DNA of 64,000 nucleotides from Agathobacter sp. Its GTDB lineage: Bacteria; Bacillota; Clostridia; Lachnospirales; Lachnospiraceae. Each line of letters begins with the position of its first letter. Position 1 is the first letter of the stretch. The stretch covers positions 51,812 to 115,811 of the forward strand of contig JALFLB010000051.1 in assembly GCA_022775045.1 (NCBI GenBank), read 5' to 3'. Under the pieces are notes generated by a model that did no database searches, was not told the DNA's origin, and saw only the letters and a program-made list of their open reading frames with translations. Position numbers and translations under genes: made by a program. Positions 7,963 through 16,507 of this stretch are shown piece by piece.

Positions 7963-10032
7963 TTATTTTTCTTTCACCTGTGTATAGCCGCAGTGCTCAT
8001 CCGCACAGGCAAGCTTATTTCCCTTCTCCACCATATAACCGCCGCAACGAGGGCATTTTTCCGCAACCGGACGTCCCCAGCTCATAAAATCACACTCCGG
8101 ATAATCAATACAACCATAATACCGTCTTCCCTTGCGTGTCATCTTAATAACGACATCCTTTCCACACTTCGGACAGGCAACTCCAATCTTCTCGTAATAT
8201 GGCTTGGTATTCCGGCACTCCGGAAATCCCGGACATGCAAGAAATTTCCCGTGCGGTCCATACTTGATGACCATGTTGCGCCCACATTCCTCACAGATTT
8301 CTTCTGTCACCTCGTCCTCAATGGTTATTTTCTCCAGTTCCTTCTCTGCCGCCTGTACTGCCTGCTCCAGATCCGGATAGAAATTTGAAACAACTGTTTT
8401 CCAGTTGACTGCCCCTTCCGCCACACTGTCAAGAAGCGATTCCATATTGGCAGTAAAATGTTCATCCACAATAGACGGGAATGACTCCTTCATAATCGAA
8501 TTCACAACTTCCCCAATTTCCGTCACATACAGATTCTTATTTTCCTTGGTAATATATCTGCGTGCAATGATTGTTGTAATGGTTGGAGAATAGGTACTCG
8601 GTCGTCCGATTCCCAGTTCCTCAAGTGTCTTTACCAAAGATGCTTCCGTATAATGTGCGGGTGGCTGCGTAAAATGCTGCTTGGGGTCAAACTCCACCAG
8701 CGAAAGCTTTGTATCCTGATTAATGGATTTAAGCAGGACCTGCTTTCCTTCCTTATCCTCATCCGGCTCAGTATACACAGACATAAATCCTTCAAAAGCA
8801 ATCTTTGAAGTTGAAACACGAAACGTGTAGTCTCCCACTCCGATATTGACTGCAGTTGTCTCGTAGAGCGCATTTGCCATCCGACTGGCTGCAAACCTCT
8901 TCCAGATCAGCTGATACAGCCTGAACTGATCACGACTTAACGATTCCTTAATCTCCGATGGAAGCCGATTGATATCCGTTGGACGGATTGCCTCATGGGC
9001 ATCCTGAATTTTTGCATTGCTTTTCTTGCTTCCTTCACCGGCAGACAAATACTCATCCCCATAATTTTCATGAATGAATGCTCTTGCAGTCTCATCTGCC
9101 TCCTCAGAAATGCGGACAGAATCCGTACGCAGGTAGGTGATAATACCGACCGTTCCCTGACCTTTGATGTCCACACCCTCATAAAGCTGCTGCGCAATAC
9201 GCATCGTCTTGGAGATTGGAAAATTTAGCACCTTTGATGCCTCCTGCTGCAGGGTACTCGTCGTAAATGGCAGAGGTGCTTTCTTTGTGCGTTCTCCCTT
9301 TTTGATACTTTTTATGACAAAATCCTGATTCTTCATTTCGTCCAGAACCTGATCCATCTGTTCCTGCGAATGAATTTCTATCTTTTCACCTTTATAATCC
9401 GCAAGCTTTGCAATAATCGGTTTCTTCTCCCCTTCCGGAAGTAACGCTGCCTCAAGTGACCAGTACTCCTCAGGAATAAAAGCATCAATCTCCGCTTCCC
9501 GGTCACAGACAATCCGCAGAGCAACCGACTGTACACGACCTGCACTTAAGCCTCTCTTCACTTTTGCCCAAAGAAGCGGGCTGATCCGGTAACCAACCAT
9601 GCGGTCCAACATTCTTCTCGCCTGCTGTGCATCCACCAGGTCCATATCAATCTCCCGCGGATTCTTCAGTGATGCCTTGACTGCACTCTTCGTAATTTCA
9701 TTAAAGCTGATACGACTGACATCCTTATCTTCCAATTTGAGAGCCTTGGTCAAATGCCAGGAAATCGCTTCTCCTTCACGGTCCGGGTCGGTTGCGAGAT
9801 AGATCTTATCAGCCTTTTTCACTTCTTTACGCAACTTTGCAAGAATCTCTCCCTTGCCACGAATCGTAATATACTTGGGTTCGAAATCGTTCTCCGGGGA
9901 AAACCCCAGCTGACTCTTCGGCAGGTCACGCACGTGACCATTGGATGCCATTACTTCGTAATTCTTTCCCAGAAATTTTTTGATTGTCTTAACCTTCGCG
10001 GGTGACTCCACGATTACCAGATACTTTGCCAT
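7963..10032 (-). CDS. topA: DNA topoisomerase I
   Basis: Protein of 689 residues, type IA topoisomerase. The TOPRIM domain starts the protein (MAKYLVIVESPAKVKTIKKF) with its acidic cluster LATDPDREGEAISWHL. The active-site tyrosine lies in GIITYLRTDSVRIS at about residue 300. The C-terminus has three four-cysteine zinc ribbons, starting CEECGRNMVIKYGPHGKFLA, CPKCGKDVVIK and CPRCGGYMVEKG. It relaxes negative supercoils. It lies after dprA, a frequent neighbour in Bacillota. Confidence 0.98.
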   Translation of the reverse strand: MAKYLVIVESPAKVKTIKKFLGKNYEVMASNGHVRDLPKSQLGFSPENDFEPKYITIRGKGEILAKLRKEVKKADKIYLATDPDREGEAISWHLTKALKLEDKDVSRISFNEITKSAVKASLKNPREIDMDLVDAQQARRMLDRMVGYRISPLLWAKVKRGLSAGRVQSVALRIVCDREAEIDAFIPEEYWSLEAALLPEGEKKPIIAKLADYKGEKIEIHSQEQMDQVLDEMKNQDFVIKSIKKGERTKKAPLPFTTSTLQQEASKVLNFPISKTMRIAQQLYEGVDIKGQGTVGIITYLRTDSVRISEEADETARAFIHENYGDEYLSAGEGSKKSNAKIQDAHEAIRPTDINRLPSEIKESLSRDQFRLYQLIWKRFAASRMANALYETTAVNIGVGDYTFRVSTSKIAFEGFMSVYTEPDEDKEGKQVLLKSINQDTKLSLVEFDPKQHFTQPPAHYTEASLVKTLEELGIGRPSTYSPTITTIIARRYITKENKNLYVTEIGEVVNSIMKESFPSIVDEHFTANMESLLDSVAEGAVNWKTVVSNFYPDLEQAVQAAEKELEKITIEDEVTEEICEECGRNMVIKYGPHGKFLACPGFPECRNTKPYYEKIGVACPKCGKDVVIKMTRKGRRYYGCIDYPECDFMSWGRPVAEKCPRCGGYMVEKGNKLACADEHCGYTQVKEK

Positions 10033-10055
10033 GCGGGTATGCTCCTTTATGTGAA

Positions 10056-11138
10056 TCAGATTGTTTTAATATAGAAATTCGGGATTGTTTCCCGAATGAA
10101 TCCCTTATGTTCCAGGCGTTCAAGAATATCTAACAGTTCCGAAAGCCCCAAAGAGGTTTTCTCCACCATCGTTCCCAGTCCCACGGGATAAAAATCGAAT
10201 AAACTATACACCAACGTTTCATCTTTTTCAAGAAGATTTTTCCGAAAGTCCATCTGACACGCCAAATTTGAGGTGTCCAAACTGATTTCCTTTAAAAAAT
10301 CCTCCACACTGGTTATAATACCTGCTCCCTGCTGAATCAGACTGTTACACCCCTGACTCAAGGGATCATTAATTCGCCCTGGCAGGGCATATACCTCACG
10401 CCCCTGTTCCATCGCAAAATCCGCCGTAATCAAAGACCCGCTCTTTATCCGAGCCTCAATCACCACCGTATAATCCGAAAGACCTGCAATAATTCGGTTT
10501 CTCTGTGGAAAAAGCACCGGAAGCGGCTTCGTCCCAGGGGGAAACTCCGAAAGGATTCCACCCTGCCTCTGCAGCTTATCATACAGATAGTCGTTGGATT
10601 TAGGATAACAAACGTCAACACCACACCCAAGCACAGCATAGCTTTTTCCTCCACCCGCCAGAGCCCCTCTGTGCCCATCCGCATCTATCCCCAGAGCCAT
10701 CCCGCTTATTACATCCACCCCCGCCTCAGCGAGGGCATATGCCAGCTTCTCTGCAATCTGACCTCCATAAGCACTTCTGGTCCGCGCGCCAACAATTGCG
10801 ACACGCTTTTGATCCTCTTTCGGAAGTTCTCCGAGATAATACAGACCATAGGGGGCCTGTACAATATAAGAAAGCTTTTTCGGATAAGATGCATCCTCGA
10901 GCGACACAAAGCCAATACCACGTTCCTGGAGTTTCATCCATTCCTTCTCCAGATTCCAATTTTTCCTGCTCTCCAGAATTGCATCCACATCCTCCCGTCC
11001 GATCCCCTCCACTCTGCTCAGTGTTCCCTCCGAAAGGCCATACAGTTCCTCCGCCGACGGACACACCTGCCGTATTTTTTTAATTTTTGCAGCAGTCATT
11101 CCTCTGATATTAGCCAACCAGTACGCATACATGCTCAT
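10056..11138 (-). CDS. dprA: DNA-processing protein DprA
   Basis: Protein of 360 residues. The Rossmann core typical of DprA/Smf is clear: RVAIVGARTRSAYGGQIAEK, then VDVISGMALGIDADGHRGAL and YAVLGCGVDVCYP. A short helical domain precedes it and a winged-helix-like C-terminus follows. In transformation DprA protects incoming single strands and loads RecA. The start overlaps the end of comM, and topA follows within 25 bases. Confidence 0.96.
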   Translation of the reverse strand: MSMYAYWLANIRGMTAAKIKKIRQVCPSAEELYGLSEGTLSRVEGIGREDVDAILESRKNWNLEKEWMKLQERGIGFVSLEDASYPKKLSYIVQAPYGLYYLGELPKEDQKRVAIVGARTRSAYGGQIAEKLAYALAEAGVDVISGMALGIDADGHRGALAGGGKSYAVLGCGVDVCYPKSNDYLYDKLQRQGGILSEFPPGTKPLPVLFPQRNRIIAGLSDYTVVIEARIKSGSLITADFAMEQGREVYALPGRINDPLSQGCNSLIQQGAGIITSVEDFLKEISLDTSNLACQMDFRKNLLEKDETLVYSLFDFYPVGLGTMVEKTSLGLSELLDILERLEHKGFIRETIPNFYIKTI

Positions 11139-12664
11139 ACCATCCCTCCCCAGAATTTTTCATCAATACTTCGGTAGCAGATAGCCTCATTCAGATGCCT
11201 CATCCTGATATCCTTGGCATGATCCATATCAGCAATTGTTCGTGCAACACGGAGAATCTTATGATATGTTCTTGCAGTCAGTGACATCTTGTTAAAAATT
11301 CCTTCCATGTAGCACTGTTCCTTTTCCCCCAGCCTGCAAAATTCTTTCATTCGTGCTGCCGGAATCCGGCTGTTATGGCAGAAGGATTCATCTGCGAAAC
11401 GCCTCATCTGAATTTCATGACATTCCTTTACCCTCATACGAATCTCTTCCGAACTCTCATTCGCTCCATTTCCGGTCAGTTCCGCATAGCTGACCTCCGG
11501 CGCCTCAACGCAGATATCCATGCGGTCGATCAAAGGCTGGGAAATACGGTCAAAATACCGGTGCAGGGAAGCTGCTGTACACCGGCATCTCTGCATGTCC
11601 GGATAATAGCCGCAATTGCACGGGTTCATGGATGCCAGTAGCAGAAAAGAAGCCGGATATACCACATTTCCAGACGCCCGCGAAAGATGGATTTCCTGTT
11701 CTTCCATCGGCTGCCTTAAAATTTCCAGCGTTGTCTTTGAGAATTCGGACAATTCATCCAAAAACAATACTCCATGATGTGCAAGGGAAATTTCTCCCGG
11801 TCTTAAATGGATGCCACCCCCTGCAAGCCCGGCACGGCTGATACTGTGATGCGGACTCCGGAAGGGACGTTCACAAATCAGTGTATCTGCATCGGAAAGA
11901 AGTCCACATACACTATATACTTTGGAGAGTTCCAGACGTTCTTCTTCTAAAAGCGGTGGCAGAATTGAAGAAATCCTTTCCGAAATCATCGTCTTTCCAG
12001 CCCCTGGCGGTCCTACCATCAACATATTATGCATGCCGCTTGCCGCAATCTCCGCTGCACGCTTCAAAAATTGCTGGCCATTCACCTCTGAAAAATCCAG
12101 TGATTTCTTTTCCTTCCTTTTTCCGAAAGCAGCAACCGGCTTCTCCACATATTTTCCCTCACGAAGATAAGTAAGAACCTCCGGCAGTGATGCAAATCCC
12201 ATAACCTGTGCTCCGTGAACCAGTCTTCCCTCGTGCTGGTTTGCCAGCGGAACACAGTATTTCTGTATGCCGCCTACAATTCCATCAGCCACCATCGGAA
12301 GCACTCCCTTTACCGGAAGCAGCTGTCCGCTCAGATTCAGTTCCCCAGTAAAAAGAATATTCTCGCAGCTCTCTGGATCGATCAGTTCCATCGCCATAAG
12401 AAGTGCCACAGCAATTGCAAGATCAAATCCCGTTCCGGTTTTTCGGATATCTGCCGGAGACAAATTGACCGTGATTTTTTTTGCCGGGAGGACAATCCCG
12501 CAATTATGCAACGCTGTTCGCACGCGTTCCTTCGCCTCTCTGACCTCAGAAGAGAGATATCCTACCATATCAAACCCGGGAAGTCCCGTGCTGATATCAA
12601 CCTCAACGCGCACCAAAACTGCATGGATTCCATTCAGTATGGAAGTCATAACTGTACTATACAT
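11135..12664 (-). CDS. comM: ComM/YifB-family AAA+ ATPase (Mg-chelatase-like)
   Basis: Protein of 509 residues with the three expected parts: an N-terminal Lon-protease-like fold (about 1-180), an AAA+ module with P-loop VGPPGAGKTMI and Walker B LFLDELSEF, and the C-terminal Mg-chelatase-like domain (LTARTYHKILRVARTIADMD). ComM helicases promote branch migration during integration of transforming DNA. Start set at 12664, five bases after GAGG, instead of an upstream in-frame GTG. It is translationally coupled to dprA. Confidence 0.93.
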   Translation of the reverse strand: MYSTVMTSILNGIHAVLVRVEVDISTGLPGFDMVGYLSSEVREAKERVRTALHNCGIVLPAKKITVNLSPADIRKTGTGFDLAIAVALLMAMELIDPESCENILFTGELNLSGQLLPVKGVLPMVADGIVGGIQKYCVPLANQHEGRLVHGAQVMGFASLPEVLTYLREGKYVEKPVAAFGKRKEKKSLDFSEVNGQQFLKRAAEIAASGMHNMLMVGPPGAGKTMISERISSILPPLLEEERLELSKVYSVCGLLSDADTLICERPFRSPHHSISRAGLAGGGIHLRPGEISLAHHGVLFLDELSEFSKTTLEILRQPMEEQEIHLSRASGNVVYPASFLLLASMNPCNCGYYPDMQRCRCTAASLHRYFDRISQPLIDRMDICVEAPEVSYAELTGNGANESSEEIRMRVKECHEIQMRRFADESFCHNSRIPAARMKEFCRLGEKEQCYMEGIFNKMSLTARTYHKILRVARTIADMDHAKDIRMRHLNEAICYRSIDEKFWGGMV

Positions 12665-12712
12665 ATACACCTCAATTCCAACAGGTGGGAACTTTGCATA
12701 GATTCATGCATG

Positions 12713-12752
12713 AAAAAAGATGAACTTATCATATCACAAAATTCATCTTTTT
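12713..12752 (-). terminator. Terminator after sigK
   Basis: Inverted repeat AAAAGATGAA / TTCATCTTTT (12715-12724 and 12742-12751) with an A/T-rich tail on both sides. It lies between the sigK stop and the comM start. Confidence 0.65.
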
Positions 12753-12769
12753 ACATCCTCAATTTAAAA

Positions 12770-13393
12770 TTATTCGGAAATTATTTTTTTCAGCTTTTCC
12801 AAAGCCCTCTTCTCAATCCGCGATACATACGAGCGGGAAATACCAAGTTTTACAGAAATCTCACGTTGCGTCCATTCCCGTTCTCCCCCCAGACCGTATC
12901 GTCTGCGGATGATGAAAGCCTCCCTCTCGTTTAAAACATCCCCCATATGTCTGTGAATCTTCTGAATCTGCTCACGCCGTTCCAGATTCTCGGCAACATT
13001 GGTGTCATGATATTCCAGCACATCCACAAGCCGAATCTGATTTCCCTCTTTATCCATTCCAATCGGTTCAAACAGCGACACCTCTCCCCGCATCTTCTTT
13101 TTGCTTCGGAAATACATCAGCATTTCATTGTCAATACAACGAATCGCATAAGTGGCAAAACGGCTTCCATAATCCTGGCGAAAGCTGTCAACTGCCTTCA
13201 AAAGACCAATCGTCCCGATTGAAATCAGATCTTCCTGGTCCTCCTGTGAATTGATATATTTTTTCGCCACATGGGCTACAAGGCGCATGTTGTGCAAAAT
13301 CAGTTCTTCCTTCGCCTTACACTCACCATTTTTCAGCCGATTGAGACAGTCCGTTTCCTCCTCCGGTGACAGTGGGACCAAAAATGTTTTCAC
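12770..13393 (-). CDS. sigK: Sporulation sigma factor SigK, intact
   Basis: Protein of 207 residues with sigma-70 regions 2 (LISIGTIGLLKAVDSFRQDY, GSRFATYAIRCIDNEMLMYF) and 4 (WTQREISVKLGISRSYVSRI). The opening MKTFLVPLSPEEETDCLNRL is typical of clostridial SigK. SigK drives late mother-cell sporulation genes. There is no clear long pro-sequence, as in many Clostridia. The frame is uninterrupted, so there is no skin-like element here, in contrast to the broken cotJC 10 kb away. Confidence 0.94.
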   Translation of the reverse strand: MKTFLVPLSPEEETDCLNRLKNGECKAKEELILHNMRLVAHVAKKYINSQEDQEDLISIGTIGLLKAVDSFRQDYGSRFATYAIRCIDNEMLMYFRSKKKMRGEVSLFEPIGMDKEGNQIRLVDVLEYHDTNVAENLERREQIQKIHRHMGDVLNEREAFIIRRRYGLGGEREWTQREISVKLGISRSYVSRIEKRALEKLKKIISE

Positions 13394-13459
13394 TCAGCAC
13401 CTTTTCAAGAATTGCTTTCTATATTCTATGTGAGCTTTCCGTCCATCGTGCTTTTCCCT

Positions 13460-13497
13460 CAAAAAACGTACAAGGCACTGCTTGTCACAGTGCCTTG
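13460..13497 (-). terminator. Terminator of the DUF5662 transcript
   Basis: Perfect 10-bp stem CAAGGCACTG / CAGTGCCTTG (13471-13480 and 13488-13497) with a T run on the minus strand at 13461-13466. The stem includes the last codons of the DUF5662 gene. Confidence 0.8.
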
Positions 13498-14078
13498 GTT
13501 CTTCGTTCTAACTCTTCTTTTTCGTATGGAATCCTTCCTTTGAGTACCTCGTTTTTCACGAAAGTAAAGGTTTCTTTCTCTCCACGCTTTGCAAGCATTG
13601 TAAGCAGATAGCAAAGCAACGCCTCTGTATCTTCGTGGATGATATAATTGCGACGCCCATTCTGGAAATAAGACAAGGCGCTTTCATCCGTATACTTCGC
13701 TTTCTGGTAATTTTTCGATGCACTTACCCTGTCTATGAACATCTCCACCACATAGCGGATTGGCATCTTCATACCAGTCATGCCGGAATGTTCTTTGTTA
13801 TCACCCGCAACATCATAATCAATCCAATACTCCATATGGTGCTTGTTGCGCCCTTTGTGATGAAGCCACGCCGACGAATATCCCTTATCCTTCCTCTCCG
13901 CATTATTCGGACTCATAAAACCCTGATAGTATTTACAACCAACCAGGAATTCAGTAGGGGAATATTTGGACAGATCATGCAAAAGTCCCTGACGATATAA
14001 TCCAACTTTAAAACAGCCGACAAGCACCAGGTTTTTATGCCTTGTAATTGTACAAAAATGCTTCCATGCCTTACTCAT
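13485..14078 (-). CDS. DUF5662 family protein
   Basis: About 197 residues, beginning MSKAWKHFCTITRHKNLVLV. His/Asp motifs (GLLHDLSKYSP, SAWLHHKGRNKHHMEYWIDY) resemble an HD-type metal site. This family is widespread in Clostridia and has no known function. The start overlaps the stop of the upstream GH13 gene, so the two are probably cotranslated. A hydrolase role is only an inference from the His/Asp spacing. Confidence 0.75.
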   Translation of the reverse strand: MSKAWKHFCTITRHKNLVLVGCFKVGLYRQGLLHDLSKYSPTEFLVGCKYYQGFMSPNNAERKDKGYSSAWLHHKGRNKHHMEYWIDYDVAGDNKEHSGMTGMKMPIRYVVEMFIDRVSASKNYQKAKYTDESALSYFQNGRRNYIIHEDTEALLCYLLTMLAKRGEKETFTFVKNEVLKGRIPYEKEELERRTKAL

Positions 14079-15999
14079 TTTGTCTCTTAACCTTCTTTTT
14101 CTTGTTCTTTCCCTCCAAAGCAACCTCTTTGCCAATTAAAATGCAGATGGACTGTGGATTAATATTGAACTTTCGTTGCTCACAAATAAGCGGTTCAACC
14201 AAAAACGGATTTTTGTCATCACTGCTATCCACTACAAGAAACCATCGGCGATCTGCAGACAGCTTTGGCAGTGCAAGAGGCGATACCGCAGAAAGAAAAT
14301 TATATGCTACATAGACATCTTCTGTCTTCTCAGGATCCGGTGAATACTTTCCACAATAAAGCATTCCGAGACACAACCTTCTTGCGTCCGGCTCAAGTAC
14401 CCACGCATTCTCTCCATGATAAGACAGATCCGGGCATCCCAGTGACTGATAATCCGAAAACTGAAACGGCATTGCGTTTGCCACGATTGGATGCTCTTTT
14501 CTAAAAGCAATCAGCTTCTGTAAAAATTCAATTTCCTGCCGATGGGTCTTCTCATTCTTCCAGTTCAGCCATCCCACCGGATTATCCTGACAATAGGCAT
14601 TGTTGTTACCGTTTTGCGAATTTCCCATCTCATCCCCAGACCATACCATTGGAACCCCCTGCGCCATGAACAGCATGATCATGCTGTTCCGCCACTTTAG
14701 CTTTCGCAGCCCGGTGATATACTTTTTCCGTGTCGGTCCTTCTGTTCCGTAATTATTACTGAAATTCCACTCACTTCCGTCGAGATTATCTTCCCCATTC
14801 TCCTCGTTATGCTTGTCATTGTACATAAATAAGTCCGCAAGCGTAAAACCATTGTTGCTGGCAATAAAATTCACATAACCAAAATAAGCACCCTGCTTTC
14901 GCTGCTGATCTACAAAATCGCGCATATTCCCATTCAAATGATTGAGAAGCTTGCGGGCCGGATACTGATACTCTTCCCGGTAAATAAACAAATTCTTGTA
15001 TTTACGCCCCGTTTTGCAGGCTTTCTCCTGAAAATCCGTATAAAAAATCTTCGTACGGCTGAGCATGTTATCCTGCACAATAGCTGTAATCGGCAGATTC
15101 TGCCCCAACAGATGAAAACCATCCACATGAAATTCGCGAACCCAGTAACGAAGTGCATCCAGAATCAGATTTTGATTAAAATCATCTGGAAAATACATCT
15201 CCATCACGCACTCCATCCCGTTCTCATGCAGCCGCTTGATAAATGTCTTATATTCCCGGGATGCATGTCGCGGCTGTGAGGCATATGATGCCTTTACTGC
15301 GAAATAATTACCGGGACCATATCCCCAGTAATTTACCCTCTTTCCAGCCTCCTTATGCTTTTCTTCGGGCCGGATTACATCCTCCTTCTTAGACTCCCAC
15401 TGAATATACTCCGGCAGCTTCGATGGTATCGGAAGCTCCATTTCCTCGAACTCATACACTGGCATCAGTTCCACCGTCGTAATACCAAGCTTCTTCAAAT
15501 ACGGAATCCGGTTAACCAATGCACGGAAAGTGCCCGGAACGCTTTTCGTTCCTGAATCCATGGTAAACCCACGAACATGCAGCTTGTACATAACCATCTC
15601 AGAACGGTCAATCTCCGGGGCACAATCTCTTCCCCAGTCAAATTCTTCCTCTGCGAAAGCGTCATAGACCTCATAATTATTCTCAATGCGCGAGCGATCA
15701 TTCCAAACCTGACGTCCCATAATCCCGTGGGCACAGGGATCCAAAACTTTCTTCCCATTAATTTCAAAATAATAAACATAATTTTCTACTTCCAGATCCT
15801 TAATTGCAACAGATCGCAAAGAACCCAGACAATATTCTGCCGGAACCTCTATCTTCTCTTTTATCATTGTATCCTGCGTACTTACCAGAACTATACTACA
15901 CGAATCTTCCTTTTCACTGCAAAAAGTGAACGTAGTCCACTCCTTCTGCTGCTGTACACCTAGCTTTGCATAATTTCCTTCTCTAATACTTATCTTCAT
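14071..15999 (-). CDS. Glycogen-debranching-like GH13 protein, probably catalytically dead
   Basis: Protein of 642 residues resembling GlgX and isoamylase: an N-terminal CBM48-like part, the GH13 barrel (KLHVRGFTMDSGTKSVPGTF, KLGITTVELMPVYEF) and the conserved stretch GDEMGNSQNGNNNAYCQDNP. Two catalytic positions are changed. The usual DGFRFDLA nucleophile segment reads VDGFHLLGQN, so Asp is Leu, and the usual AHDGFTL reads ASNNGFTL, so the transition-state Asp is Asn. The general acid/base region reads FIYREEY. The frame is complete and otherwise well conserved, so this is not simple decay. A glycan-binding or regulatory role is possible. Confidence 0.8.
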   Translation of the reverse strand: MKISIREGNYAKLGVQQQKEWTTFTFCSEKEDSCSIVLVSTQDTMIKEKIEVPAEYCLGSLRSVAIKDLEVENYVYYFEINGKKVLDPCAHGIMGRQVWNDRSRIENNYEVYDAFAEEEFDWGRDCAPEIDRSEMVMYKLHVRGFTMDSGTKSVPGTFRALVNRIPYLKKLGITTVELMPVYEFEEMELPIPSKLPEYIQWESKKEDVIRPEEKHKEAGKRVNYWGYGPGNYFAVKASYASQPRHASREYKTFIKRLHENGMECVMEMYFPDDFNQNLILDALRYWVREFHVDGFHLLGQNLPITAIVQDNMLSRTKIFYTDFQEKACKTGRKYKNLFIYREEYQYPARKLLNHLNGNMRDFVDQQRKQGAYFGYVNFIASNNGFTLADLFMYNDKHNEENGEDNLDGSEWNFSNNYGTEGPTRKKYITGLRKLKWRNSMIMLFMAQGVPMVWSGDEMGNSQNGNNNAYCQDNPVGWLNWKNEKTHRQEIEFLQKLIAFRKEHPIVANAMPFQFSDYQSLGCPDLSYHGENAWVLEPDARRLCLGMLYCGKYSPDPEKTEDVYVAYNFLSAVSPLALPKLSADRRWFLVVDSSDDKNPFLVEPLICEQRKFNINPQSICILIGKEVALEGKNKKKKVKRQNE

Positions 16000-16095
16000 T
16001 CTTTACCGTCCATACTCTTCCCGTGATTTGTCGTATAATCTCAATTATACCTTTTTTGGTTTCCTTTGTATACATTTTTTTCTCCATACGTACAA

Positions 16096-16124
16096 TTGAC
16101 AAGCCCTTTCCTACTCTATATAAT
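16096..16124 (+). promoter_or_regulatory. Consensus sigma-A promoter of the DUF1292 gene
   Basis: TTGACA (16096-16101), a 17-base spacer, then TATAAT (16119-16124), 42 bases before the start codon. This is a full match to the vegetative consensus. On the other strand a TATAAT (16044-16049) with a poor -35 could serve the GH13 gene. Confidence 0.85.
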
Positions 16125-16165
16125 GAAACAAAACACAGAAAATAAATACAGAAAGAGGTATCAAT

Positions 16166-16483
16166 ATGGCTAACAAAGAAAATGCTACCCCTGTAACACC
16201 AGACGAGATTGATGATATCCGTGTCTCCTTAGAATTGGATGATGGTGAAGTTGAATGCCGTATCCTGACAATTTTTGAAGCAGGCGGTCAGGATTACATC
16301 GCGCTGATGCCCCTCTCTCCGGATGGCAGCGATAACGATGAAGGCGAGGTTTACCTATATCGCTATGCCGAAGATGAAGAGGGTCTTCCACAGATTGGTT
16401 TCATTGACGATGAAGATGAGTACGAGATCGCAGCAGACCGTTTTGACGAACTGTTGGACGAAGAGATGTATGAAGACATGTAA
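16166..16483 (+). CDS. DUF1292 family protein (YrzB-like)
   Basis: Very acidic protein of 105 residues with the DUF1292 core (VECRILTIFEAGGQDYIALM). A distinct acidic tail is rich in Asp and Glu. Homologues are common in Bacillota and uncharacterised. It is the only rightward gene between codY and cotJ, and has its own consensus promoter. Confidence 0.85.
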   Translation: MANKENATPVTPDEIDDIRVSLELDDGEVECRILTIFEAGGQDYIALMPLSPDGSDNDEGEVYLYRYAEDEEGLPQIGFIDDEDEYEIAADRFDELLDEEMYEDM

Positions 16484-16507
16484 GCGGAGCTTTCCGCACA
16501 CATGTCT

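Noticed and set aside
12215..12934. Rightward 239-residue frame
   Set aside because: Antisense to comM and sigK, no supporting signals.
12770..13393. skin-like interruption of sigK
   Set aside because: sigK is a complete 207-residue frame with regions 2 and 4. The only broken sporulation gene is cotJC.
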